Of a stretch of DNA of 64,000 bases, positions 24,427 to 32,167 are shown piece after piece. The notes beneath the pieces were generated by a model. The model was not told where the DNA came from and did not search any database. It saw only the letters and a list, made by a program, of their open reading frames with translations. Position 1 is the first letter of the stretch, and the number at the start of each line of letters is the position of its first letter. The stretch comes from Microbacterium sp. UFMG61 (GTDB lineage: Bacteria; Actinomycetota; Actinomycetes; Actinomycetales; Microbacteriaceae), in contig NZ_JACAFP010000011.1 in the NCBI RefSeq assembly GCF_015354505.1, positions 24,761 through 88,760 of the forward strand. Reading direction: 5' to 3'. The position numbers and the translations under genes were made by a program.

Positions 24427-25476
24427 TCAGTAGAACTCGACGGTGTCGACGACGTTGCGCAGCGGCACCCCGTCGAGCAGCCGGGTGGCGTTGTCGGCGA
24501 ACAGCTCGGCGATGCGGCGATCCTCACGGGCGTCGAGGGCCGCGGTGTGCGGGCTCACCAGCACACGGGGATGCGCCCACAGCGGACTCTCCGCGGGGAG
24601 CGGCTCGACCTCGAACACGTCCAGCGCCGCGAAGCCGACGGTGCCGTCGTCGAGCGCCTCGAGCAGCGCAGACTCGTCGACGACCGTGCCGCGCCCGACA
24701 TTCACCAGCGTGGCCCCGGGCCGGAGCACGGCGAAGACCTCACTGCCGACGAGGTGATGCGTGGCATCCGTCCCCGGCAGCGTCGTGACGACGGCCGAGA
24801 CCTCGGGCAGCACCGACGCGATGTCGTCGGGGTGCACGGTTCGACTGACGCCGGGAACGGATGCTCCGCTCCGCGATGTGCCGATCACGGTCGCACCGAG
24901 CGCCGACAGCTTCTGAGCGACGGAGGTCCCGATCCCGCCGAGCCCGAGCACCAGCACCGTCAGGTCCGACACCTGCGACATCAGCCAGCGGCCGCTCCAC
25001 TCGCGATCCCGCTGCTGCTGCTCGAGGCGCGGCAGGTGCTTCGCGCCCGCGAAGACGCCGAACACCGCGAACTCGGCGAGCGCGTCGCCGTGCACGCCGG
25101 CGGAGGTCGAGAACACGACACGCTCGAGCTCGGCCTCGGTGAGCCGGGCCGCGCGCACCTGACCGCCACCGCCGGCCGCCATCGTGTGCACCCAGCGCAG
25201 CGACGGGTTCGCCCGGAGCGTGCGCGCGAGGGCTGCCGGGTCGACATCGGGGATGCCGTACAGCGCATCGGCGGAATCGAGCATCCGCTCATAGGCCTCC
25301 TGCTGCGCAGCGGACCGGCGGAACGAGGGCTCGCCCGAGAAGTCCGCAGGATGCCGCATCGGCGGCAGCAGCGACTGATCGACGACGAGGTCGATGCGCG
25401 GTTCCCGGCTCGTGATCAGCTCGCAGAGCTCCGGCGCGAGCGGCGCGGCCACGGCCACGCGCAGGCGGGCGCTCAC
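24427..25476 (-). CDS. D-2-hydroxyacid dehydrogenase family protein
   Basis: 349-residue NAD(P)-dependent dehydrogenase of the D-isomer 2-hydroxyacid family. The Rossmann motif is VLGLGGIG. Catalytic residues are the Arg in NVGRGTVVD, the Glu in DVFEVEPLP and the His in SPHTAAL. The N-terminal half is divergent from well-known members (long YGIPDVDPAALARTLRANPSLRWVHTMAAG stretch), so the substrate is open: a 2-keto acid arising from the preceding aminotransferase is a natural guess. GTG 25476 overlaps the aminotransferase stop by four bases. Confidence 0.88.
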   Translation of the reverse strand: MSARLRVAVAAPLAPELCELITSREPRIDLVVDQSLLPPMRHPADFSGEPSFRRSAAQQEAYERMLDSADALYGIPDVDPAALARTLRANPSLRWVHTMAAGGGGQVRAARLTEAELERVVFSTSAGVHGDALAEFAVFGVFAGAKHLPRLEQQQRDREWSGRWLMSQVSDLTVLVLGLGGIGTSVAQKLSALGATVIGTSRSGASVPGVSRTVHPDDIASVLPEVSAVVTTLPGTDATHHLVGSEVFAVLRPGATLVNVGRGTVVDESALLEALDDGTVGFAALDVFEVEPLPAESPLWAHPRVLVSPHTAALDAREDRRIAELFADNATRLLDGVPLRNVVDTVEFY

Positions 25477-26708
25477 TGCAGCGCCTCGACGGCAGCCGCC
25501 ACCTCGGCGACCGCGGCGGTGATGGTGTCGATGTCGGTCGCGAAGGAGATGCGGAAGAACGGCGAGCGTCCGTACGCGGATCCCTGGATGACGGCGACTC
25601 CCGCGTGATCGAGCAGGTACAGCGTCACGTCCTGGTCGTTCTCGAGCACCCGTCCGTCAGTCGTGTGCCTGCCGATGAGCCCTGCGCAGTCGACGTAGAG
25701 ATAGAACGCGCCGTCGGGCACGAGCGGCGTCAGTCCGTCGATCGCCTGCAGCCCCGTCACCGCGGCGTCGCGACGCGCGCGATACATCGGCACCGACTCG
25801 GCGATGAAGTCCTGCGGCCCCTCGAGCGCCGCGGCCGCGGCGGCCTGGCTGATCGACGAGGGGCACGACGAGGTCTGCGACTGCAGCGTGTTGATCGCCC
25901 GGATCAGGTCGGGGCTGCCTGCCGCGTAGCCCAGCCGCCAGCCGGTCATCGCGTATGACTTCGAGACCCCCGAGACGACGAGCACTCGGTGCCGCAGGTC
26001 GGGCGCGACGGCTGCGAGGCTCGGCGCCGGCGCACCGGTGAAGGAGATCTCGCTGTAGATCTCGTCGGACAGCACCGAGACGCCCGGATGCCGGCGCAGC
26101 ACCTCGGCGAGCGCCTCGAGCTCCTGCTCCGTGTGGATCGCGCCGCTCGGGTTGCCGGGGCTGTTCAGGATCAGCCACGTCGTGCGATCGGTGATCGCGG
26201 CCTCCAGTTCCTGGGCTGTGAGCTTGTACCCGGCCTCGACCGACGTCTCGACGATCACCGGGGTGCCTTCGTTCGCCCGCACCATGTCGGGGTACGAGAC
26301 CCAGTACGGCGCGGGGATGAGCACCTCATCGCCGGCATCCAGAGTCGCCATGAGAGCGAGGAAGATGACCTGCTTGCCGCCCCCGCCGACCGTGAGCTCG
26401 GCGTCGGAGTACTCGATGCCGTGAGTGCGCAGCAGCGCACCGCGAACGGCCTGCCGCAGTCGCGGGGTGCCGTTCACCGGCGTGTACTTCGTCTCGCCCG
26501 CCTCGATCGCGGCGATCGCGGCCCGCTTGATGTGCTCGGGGGTGTCGAAGTCGGGCTCGCCGACCGTGAGATCGAGGATGCGGCGGCCGTGATCCTTCAA
26601 CTCCCGCACGCGGGCCGCCGCCGCGGTGCTCGGAGACGGCGCGATGCGCCGCAACCGTTCCGCCGCACGGAACGACGAGACGAGCCCGTCGGTCGCCGTG
26701 ATGCTCAT
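25473..26708 (-). CDS. PLP-dependent aminotransferase, aspartate aminotransferase family
   Basis: 411-residue fold-type I class I/II aminotransferase, cytosolic. Visible signatures: GEPDFDTPEHIK near residue 50, the NSPGNPSG motif, the PLP-lysine segment SGVSKSYAMTGWRLGY and the carboxylate-binding Arg in FFRISFA. This matches the Ibeta (prokaryotic AspAT/prephenate) subgroup. In this operon it probably moves the amino group of an amino acid released by PxpABC or RraA chemistry. It overlaps both neighbours by four bases, so the operon is tightly coupled here. Confidence 0.9.
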   Translation of the reverse strand: MSITATDGLVSSFRAAERLRRIAPSPSTAAAARVRELKDHGRRILDLTVGEPDFDTPEHIKRAAIAAIEAGETKYTPVNGTPRLRQAVRGALLRTHGIEYSDAELTVGGGGKQVIFLALMATLDAGDEVLIPAPYWVSYPDMVRANEGTPVIVETSVEAGYKLTAQELEAAITDRTTWLILNSPGNPSGAIHTEQELEALAEVLRRHPGVSVLSDEIYSEISFTGAPAPSLAAVAPDLRHRVLVVSGVSKSYAMTGWRLGYAAGSPDLIRAINTLQSQTSSCPSSISQAAAAAALEGPQDFIAESVPMYRARRDAAVTGLQAIDGLTPLVPDGAFYLYVDCAGLIGRHTTDGRVLENDQDVTLYLLDHAGVAVIQGSAYGRSPFFRISFATDIDTITAAVAEVAAAVEALQ

Positions 26709-27391
26709 GACGCGTCCTCGATGTCGGAGGTCAGGCCCTTCGCCTTCAGCACCTCGGTGAGGTTGCACAGCTCGATGGTGGTGCCCCCGGCCCAGTACTG
26801 GGTGATGAGCTGAGCCTCGTGCGCGTCGCGCGCCGCCGACAACTCCGCGGCCTCGGCGACCTCTTCGCGGCGCACCACGACCACGCCGTCGGCGTCGCCC
26901 TTGATGACGTCGCCGGGGCGGATCACCTCTCCCGCGAACACGACCTGCTGGTTGAGCGCCCCGAGGGTCTCCTTGACCGTGCCCTTGATCGACACGCTGC
27001 CCGAGAACACCGGGAGTCCGAGCTCGCGGAGCTCCTGAGTGTCGCGCACACCGGCGTCGGTCACGAGCGCGGCGATCCCCTTGGCCTTGCAGGCGTTGCC
27101 GAGCACGTCGCCGAACATGCCGGCCTCGGCGAACGCGCCGGCCGAGACGATCAGCACGTCGCCGGGCTGCGCATAGTGGATCGCGACCTGCAGCATGAGG
27201 TTGTCGCGGGGCGCGCAGACGACCGTGAACGCCGACCCCACGAACGACATGTCACGGTCGATGGGCTTGATGTTCGAGTCCAGTGCTCCGCGCCGGCCCT
27301 GGGCCTCGTGGATCGTCGCGGCGGTGAACTCGCCCAGGCGTGCGATGTCGGCGGCGGCGGCACGCTCGATCTTGGTGGTGACGTGAACCAT
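26705..27391 (-). CDS. RraA family protein, 4-hydroxy-4-carboxy-2-oxoadipate aldolase-like
   Basis: 228-residue protein of the RraA/HMG-aldolase family. The metal and substrate region is visible as VTDAGVRDTQEL (the Arg-Asp pair) together with AQPGDVLIVSAGAF. GDADGVVVVRREEV near the C-terminus is typical of the class II pyruvate aldolase/oxaloacetate decarboxylase branch (LigK, ProA) rather than of the RNase E inhibitor. Such enzymes cleave 4-hydroxy-2-oxo acids to pyruvate or decarboxylate oxaloacetate using Mg2+ or Mn2+. Which substrate applies here is unknown. It overlaps the aminotransferase by four bases. Confidence 0.86.
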   Translation of the reverse strand: MVHVTTKIERAAAADIARLGEFTAATIHEAQGRRGALDSNIKPIDRDMSFVGSAFTVVCAPRDNLMLQVAIHYAQPGDVLIVSAGAFAEAGMFGDVLGNACKAKGIAALVTDAGVRDTQELRELGLPVFSGSVSIKGTVKETLGALNQQVVFAGEVIRPGDVIKGDADGVVVVRREEVAEAAELSAARDAHEAQLITQYWAGGTTIELCNLTEVLKAKGLTSDIEDAS

Positions 27392-27400
27392 GATGTGTCC

Positions 27401-28201
27401 TTACTCTGCTGTCGAGGAGCCGACTGTCGAGGCGGCGGTCGTCTCGAGGGCGGCGTCACGGCGATCGAAGGTGAGTCCTCCGGGCACCTGGAAGGTGGGC
27501 ATGAGCTCGATGAGCCCGATGTTGACGTGAGCGGGCGCGTCCACCGCGAACTCGATCGCCGACACGACGTCGTCGACCGTGAGCGATTCGAAGCCCTCGT
27601 AGTACGTCGCCCAGGCCTCGGCATCCGTCTCGGGCGTGCCGCCGAGGTTTCGCGAGAAGATCTCGGTCTCGATGCGCCCGGGGCTGAGCTCGGTCACCCG
27701 CACCCGCTTGCCGAGCGCGTCGTTGCGCAGCTGCCGCGACAGCTGATGCACCGCCGCCTTCGTGGCGTGGTAGGCGGTGTGACCGAAGAAGTTGTAGTGC
27801 CCCGCGATCGACGAGATGTTGAGCACGTGGCCCCGGTCGCGCTCGACCATTCCGGGGTAGAGGAGTCGCAGGATCTGCATGACCGCGGTGAGGTTCACCT
27901 CGACGAGGTCGTCGAGATCCTCGGCGGAGGCATCGAGGATGTTCCCGGCGCGGCTGACTCCGGCGCTGTTCAGCACGATGTCGGCCTCGATGCCCCTGAG
28001 CTCGCGGGTCAGAGCATCCGTGTCGCGCACGTCCAGCGCATGCGGGATCGCGCCCTTCGCGGCCAGCTCCGCGAGACGCGACTCGTCTCGGGCGACCGCG
28101 TGCACCGCGAGCCCCTTCGAGAGGAAGAGGTCGATCGCGCCGCGGCCGACGCCGCTGGTCGCGCCGGTGACGACGGCGACTCGGTAGTCGGAGAATGTCA
28201 T
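27401..28201 (-). CDS. SDR oxidoreductase, YdfG-like
   Basis: 266-residue short-chain dehydrogenase with TGATSGVG (cofactor), NSAG, catalytic Ser in NISSIAG and the YHATKAA Tyr-Lys pair. The LSPGRIETEIFSRNLGGTP segment resembles YdfG-type 3-hydroxy acid dehydrogenases that oxidise L-serine, L-threonine or 3-hydroxypropionate. The C-terminus has an extra Ala/Thr/Ser tail of about 20 residues. It overlaps pxpC by four bases and precedes the RraA-like gene. The substrate is inferred only at the level of 3-hydroxy acids or sugar acids. Confidence 0.86.
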   Translation of the reverse strand: MTFSDYRVAVVTGATSGVGRGAIDLFLSKGLAVHAVARDESRLAELAAKGAIPHALDVRDTDALTRELRGIEADIVLNSAGVSRAGNILDASAEDLDDLVEVNLTAVMQILRLLYPGMVERDRGHVLNISSIAGHYNFFGHTAYHATKAAVHQLSRQLRNDALGKRVRVTELSPGRIETEIFSRNLGGTPETDAEAWATYYEGFESLTVDDVVSAIEFAVDAPAHVNIGLIELMPTFQVPGGLTFDRRDAALETTAASTVGSSTAE

Positions 28202-29226
28202 GGCAGGGTCCTTCCGGTGGGTGGGGTGGAGAGCGCGTCGAGGGCCGCGAAGACCGATCGCACGCGATGACGCAGGGTGTCGAGTTCGACGAGCTCTGCC
28301 CGGGCACGTGCTGCGGCCTCGACTGCGGACACGGGGCGGAAGCGCAGTCGTTGCCCCGGGCGCACCTGAGCGAGCACGTCGAGCGAGCCCGAGGTCACGA
28401 CCGCGAGCACCGGATAGCCGGCGGTCACTCCGCGGCCCCGGTGCAGCACCAGCAGCTCATCGCCGGGCGGGACCTCGACGGCTCCCACCGGCACACCGCG
28501 CGAGAGCACCTCGCCCGTCGTACGCCGTTCGGGCAGCGGACCCGTCATACGGAGTCCGATGTGGTTGCTGGTGGGCGTGACGAGGTAGGGCTGCTCGAAG
28601 AGGCGCGCGGCCGTGTCGGCGAAGTCCTCGATGTCGGGCCCGTCGGTGACGTCGACGATGAACCCGTGTGCGACACGGGGCACATCGAGGCTGTAGAGCT
28701 CGGCCGCGAAGTGGTCGTTGAAGATGGGCGCGGTGGCGCTGCGCAGGGCGATCTCGGATCCCGCGACGAGTCGCCCTCCGAAGCCGAGCACCGAGTCCGG
28801 CGCACAACTGCCGAGCAGCAGCGGCACCTCGAATGAGCCGCGCACCGCGAGGTAGGCCCTGAGTCCCCCCTGCAGCTGCCGCAGCGCGACGGTCTCTCCT
28901 GCACGCACCGAGACCGGCTCGTTCGACGGCCTGCCCACCCCATCTACCGTGAGATGCCCGTCGGCCCCCGCCACCGCGATGAGAGTGTCGACGTCGGCCA
29001 CGAACTCCAGGTCGAGTGCCGTGAGTTCGAGCAGCGGCGCACCGTCGGGATTACCGACCAGGATGTTGGCGACACGCGCCGACCGCTGGTCCAGCGCACC
29101 GTTCACCGGAACGCCGTAGCGCGGGCCGCGTGTGCGGCCGAGGTCCGTGATCTGCGTCGACCCGGCCTCGACGACCGTCAGCACACCGGCGGCCGATGCT
29201 CCGGTGGGCGCCGCTCCGGCGGTCAT
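28198..29226 (-). CDS. pxpC: 5-oxoprolinase subunit C
   Basis: 342-residue KipA/biotin-dependent-carboxyltransferase-like subunit. With PxpA and PxpB it forms the prokaryotic ATP-dependent 5-oxoprolinase that opens pyroglutamate to glutamate. Signatures: the early LGRTRGPRYGVPVNGALDQRSARVAN region, LVGNPDGAPLLE, and SNHIGLRMTGPLP with GVPVGAVEVPP further on. Standard length. The order pxpA-pxpB-pxpC with four-base overlaps matches known loci. In a sugar-acid operon the complex may act on pyroglutamate or on a related lactam. Confidence 0.93.
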   Translation of the reverse strand: MTAGAAPTGASAAGVLTVVEAGSTQITDLGRTRGPRYGVPVNGALDQRSARVANILVGNPDGAPLLELTALDLEFVADVDTLIAVAGADGHLTVDGVGRPSNEPVSVRAGETVALRQLQGGLRAYLAVRGSFEVPLLLGSCAPDSVLGFGGRLVAGSEIALRSATAPIFNDHFAAELYSLDVPRVAHGFIVDVTDGPDIEDFADTAARLFEQPYLVTPTSNHIGLRMTGPLPERRTTGEVLSRGVPVGAVEVPPGDELLVLHRGRGVTAGYPVLAVVTSGSLDVLAQVRPGQRLRFRPVSAVEAAARARAELVELDTLRHRVRSVFAALDALSTPPTGRTLP

Positions 29227-29933
29227 CGCGCGACCATCCTCGTGCTGAGGAGCGACTCGTACTCGTCGCGATCGATCGATCGGAAGCGCACCAGGTCGCC
29301 CGGCTCGTACGGCACGAACGGCTCAGCCGCGAGGTCCAGCACCACGAGGGGCGTGCGGCCGATCAGCGGCCACCCGCCGGGCGCCGCGGCGGGTGTGATG
29401 GTCGCCTGACGTCCGGCGACCGACACGACCCCCTGAGGCACGTGCGCGCGGGGACTCGCCAGTCGCGGCACGGGATGCGGAAAGGGCGGCCCGTCGAGCA
29501 TCGGAGACCCTCCCGGAGCACCCAGGCATCGCACGACGTAGGTCGGCTCGCTGTGCAGACGCACGATCTCCTGCACGCTCAGACCCTGCGCCTCCGCGAC
29601 GGTCGGCAGGTCGAGTTCGCCGTCGACGTCGTACAGCACCGGCACGTCGAAGGTGCGAGGCGTCGCGGTGAGCGGTCGGTCGTGGTCGAGCCCTTCGACC
29701 ACCTGCGCGAGGTAGTCGCCGAGTCGCGCGAGCGACACCTCGGCGGGATCCACCTCGATCAGCACGGCGTCGTAGGTGGGGATCGCACACACCACACCGG
29801 GCACGCGGGCCTCGTCGACGAAGCGCGCAAGGTGATGCACGAGCCGCCACCCGGCCTCGCGGTCGGACAGGGCACTCGCGACGCGTACTGCGGCGGTGCC
29901 GCTGGGCGAGATGACGACGGATGCCGGTGCCAT
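29223..29933 (-). CDS. pxpB: 5-oxoprolinase subunit B
   Basis: 236-residue KipI/PxpB subunit; partner of PxpC. The conserved C-terminal cyclophilin-like half shows PRLASPRAHVPQGVVSVAGRQ, then PGGWPLIGRTPL, the classical end of this family. The N-terminal half (VCAIPTYDAVLIEVDP) is the smaller domain. ATG 29933 is nine bases after the pxpA stop. KipI homologues were first seen as kinase inhibitors in Bacillus, but the three-gene context supports the oxoprolinase role. Confidence 0.93.
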   Translation of the reverse strand: MAPASVVISPSGTAAVRVASALSDREAGWRLVHHLARFVDEARVPGVVCAIPTYDAVLIEVDPAEVSLARLGDYLAQVVEGLDHDRPLTATPRTFDVPVLYDVDGELDLPTVAEAQGLSVQEIVRLHSEPTYVVRCLGAPGGSPMLDGPPFPHPVPRLASPRAHVPQGVVSVAGRQATITPAAAPGGWPLIGRTPLVVLDLAAEPFVPYEPGDLVRFRSIDRDEYESLLSTRMVAR

Positions 29934-29942
29934 GACGGTCGC

Positions 29943-30713
29943 CTACTCCAGCCAGTCCGCGAGCGGGGCGATCTCGACGTCGGCCTCCTCGAGGCCGGCA
30001 CGGATCTCTGCGGCCAGAGCGACCGCGCCGTCGGTGTCGCCGTGCACCAGCACGGTGTCGCAGGCGACCGGGATGAGCACGCCGTTGCGGCTCTCGATCA
30101 CGCCGTCGACGACCATCCGCACGGTGCGGCGGCGGATCTCGTCGCCGTCGTGGATCACGGCTCCGGGCTCGGTGCGGCGCACCAGTGTGCCGTCGTCTTC
30201 GTACGCCCGGTCGGCGATGCCGACGATGCCGACGCGGAGTCCGGCGGCGCGGGCGGCATCCGCCAGCATCCCGTCCTGTGCCAGGACGATGAGGTCGGGG
30301 TCGATGCGGCGGGCGGCGGTGGCGACGGCATCCGCGTAGTCCTCGCGGACCGCGACCAGATTGCCGAGTCTGCCGTGCGGAGCGACGTGCGAGACCTTCG
30401 TGTTGTGGAACGCGGCGATCGCCTGCAGCGCGCCGAACTGGTAGAGCACGTCGGTGCGCACCTCGTCGGCCGTCAGCCCCATGTCGCGGCGTCCGAAGCC
30501 CTGCAGGTCGGGGAAGGACGGGTGGGCGCCGATGCCCACGCCTCGCTGCACGCATGCGCGCACCGTCTCGTCCATGATCTGCGGGTCACCGGCGTGGAAG
30601 CCGCAGGCGATGTTCGCCGAGGTGAGCACGTCGAGCAACGCGGCGTCATCGCCCATGCGCCACGGTCCGAACCCCTCACCGAGGTCCGCGACCAGGTCGA
30701 TCCTCCGGGCCAT
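29943..30713 (-). CDS. pxpA: 5-oxoprolinase subunit A
   Basis: 256-residue LamB/YcsF-family protein, a polysaccharide-deacetylase-like TIM-barrel subunit of 5-oxoprolinase. The family start is seen as DLVADLGEGFGPW; later come ANIACGFHAGDPQIM, GVGIGAHPSFPDLQGFGRR and VAPHGRLGN. It is the first gene of the ten-gene minus-strand operon, starting 227 bases from the divergent LacI gene, whose shared upstream region holds the probable operator. Confidence 0.94.
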   Translation of the reverse strand: MARRIDLVADLGEGFGPWRMGDDAALLDVLTSANIACGFHAGDPQIMDETVRACVQRGVGIGAHPSFPDLQGFGRRDMGLTADEVRTDVLYQFGALQAIAAFHNTKVSHVAPHGRLGNLVAVREDYADAVATAARRIDPDLIVLAQDGMLADAARAAGLRVGIVGIADRAYEDDGTLVRRTEPGAVIHDGDEIRRRTVRMVVDGVIESRNGVLIPVACDTVLVHGDTDGAVALAAEIRAGLEEADVEIAPLADWLE

Positions 30714-30847
30714 CGCCAGCTCCTCTCGTCGTCGATTCCGCTGTGGGATCAGGCTAGGACGAATGGCATCGAGGGATGCGGGTTAATGCCGCTTCTGTGC
30801 CACATGGCGCTCAGAATTCCCAGAAGTACGTGGACTTGCTCGCCGAC

Positions 30848-30870
30848 ATGTGGCAAATTTCGTGCCATAT
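30848..30870. promoter_or_regulatory. probable LacI operator
   Basis: 23-base palindrome with arms ATGTGGCA (30848-30855) and TGCCATAT (30863-30870), 7 of 8 pairs symmetric around AATTTCG. It sits in the pxpA-lacI divergent gap, 71 bases before the lacI start. A further TGTGCCA with a TGGC half-site occurs at 30796-30807. Size and symmetry fit a LacI/GalR-family site. Confidence 0.7.
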
Positions 30871-30940
30871 CGATCGTTCACTTCGCACGCTCTCGGGTAC
30901 CATCGAAGACGCACCGATCGCCGCACCGAGGAGATGTCCC

Positions 30941-31951
30941 ATGGTCGTACCAGCCCGCCGGGTGCAGCGACGCGTCACCCTCACCGAGATCGCCGAGGCC
31001 TGCGGCGTCGCACCGTCGACGGTGTCGCGCGCCCTCTCGAACCCGAACAGGGTCAGTGCCGAGATGTATGAGCGCATCACCAGCAAGGCCCAGGAGATGG
31101 GATACAGCTCGGCACTCCTTCCCGCGACGGAGAGCAGGATCGCACGCGGGACCATCGCTCTGGTGCTGCCGAACCTCACCAACCCGTTCAACCTCGACGT
31201 CACGCGCGGCGCGCAGGCGCAGATCCGCGCCGCGAGCTACCTGCACCTGCTGGTCAGCACCGAGGAGTCGCTGCCCATGGAGGAGCAGTGGCTGCGCGAG
31301 ATGGCGCGCACGGTCGACGGCATCGTCGTGTCGTCGCCCCGCATCGACGATGACGCGCTGCGCGCCGTCGCCCAGATCGCACCGACCGTGATGATCAACC
31401 GTGAGGCGCCCGGCCTCTCGGGAGTGGTGATCGACACCCCGGCAGGTCTCGGTCAGGCGGTGCATTACCTGAACTCGCTCGGGCACACGCGCATCGCCTA
31501 CGTGCGCGGGCCGCACGGATCGTGGACCGACCGCACGCGGTTCGATGCGATCACGACGGCGGCGAGCGAACGCGACGTCGATCTCGTCACCGTCGGCCGC
31601 TATCAGCCGACGCTCGCGAACGGAGCGGCCGCCGCCGACGCGGTCGCCCTCACCCGCGCCACGGCCTGCATCTTCTTCAACGATGTCCTGGCCATCGGCG
31701 CACTCGACCGCTTCCGCCAACTGGGCGTCTCGGTGCCCGACGATCTCAGCGTCGTGGGCTGCGACGACATCTTCGGCTCGTCGTTCTCGCACCCGCCACT
31801 GACCACGGTCACCTCTCCCGGCGAGAGCGCGGGCCGTGCCGCCGTCGACATGCTCATCGGCCGGTTCTCGACGCGGGACCGCTCCGACCGCATCGACCAC
31901 ATCTCGGCGCATCTCACAGTTCGCTCCTCGACGGGGCCACTGCCCAGCTGA
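30941..31951 (+). CDS. LacI family transcriptional regulator
   Basis: 336-residue LacI/GalR repressor. The N-terminal helix-turn-helix and hinge (VTLTEIAEACGVAPSTVSRALSNPNRVS) precede a periplasmic-binding-protein-like ligand domain (from about residue 70, with TIALVLPNLTNPFN), ending in LTTVTSPGESAGRAAVDML. ATG 30941 has GAGGAG upstream at the right distance; the frame before it is not coding-like. It is divergent from the ten-gene operon and convergent with an MHS transporter, so it is the likely substrate-responsive repressor of both; the ligand is probably a sugar acid or lactam intermediate. Confidence 0.92.
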   Translation: MVVPARRVQRRVTLTEIAEACGVAPSTVSRALSNPNRVSAEMYERITSKAQEMGYSSALLPATESRIARGTIALVLPNLTNPFNLDVTRGAQAQIRAASYLHLLVSTEESLPMEEQWLREMARTVDGIVVSSPRIDDDALRAVAQIAPTVMINREAPGLSGVVIDTPAGLGQAVHYLNSLGHTRIAYVRGPHGSWTDRTRFDAITTAASERDVDLVTVGRYQPTLANGAAAADAVALTRATACIFFNDVLAIGALDRFRQLGVSVPDDLSVVGCDDIFGSSFSHPPLTTVTSPGESAGRAAVDMLIGRFSTRDRSDRIDHISAHLTVRSSTGPLPS

Positions 31952-31962
31952 GGGAAGACCCC

Positions 31963-32008
31963 GGCTCGACCCCGGCCCGGCACCGGGCTCGACCCCGACC
32001 CGGCCCCG
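31963..32008. repeat. two 23-base GC-only direct repeats
   Basis: Units at 31963-31985 and 31986-32008 share GGCTCGACCCCG[GA]CCCGGC and lie just after the LacI stop. A second pair, TCTCCGCCCCACG at 32065-32077 and 32084-32096, follows. No coding potential is seen in this 216-base gap. Confidence 0.75.
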
Positions 32009-32110
32009 GCCTGGCACCCGGTCGGGCGGAGTTCGCGGTCTCGGGCGGACGCAGCCGCTGCATCTCTCCGCCCCACGGCGAGTTCTCCGCCCCACGTGCG
32101 GACACACACG

Positions 32111-32149
32111 AGGAGGGCTCAGGATGCCGTCGGCATCCTGAGCCCTCCT
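32111..32149. terminator. 18-base-stem bidirectional terminator
   Basis: Perfect stem of 18 pairs (AGGAGGGCTCAGGATGCC at 32111-32128 with its complement at 32132-32149) and a 3-base loop, between the convergent LacI and MHS transporter genes. Confidence 0.85.
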
Positions 32150-32167
32150 GCCTGCTGCACCCCGTGA

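Noticed and set aside
27579..27592. 14-base match (GTGAGCGATTCGAA) to the inverted-repeat arm at 9801-9815
   Set aside because: It lies inside a coding region (SDR gene) and is explained by common codons; no palindrome partner is nearby.
26819..28270. 483-codon plus-strand open frame
   Set aside because: It is antisense to the RraA-like and SDR genes, with no recognisable domain.
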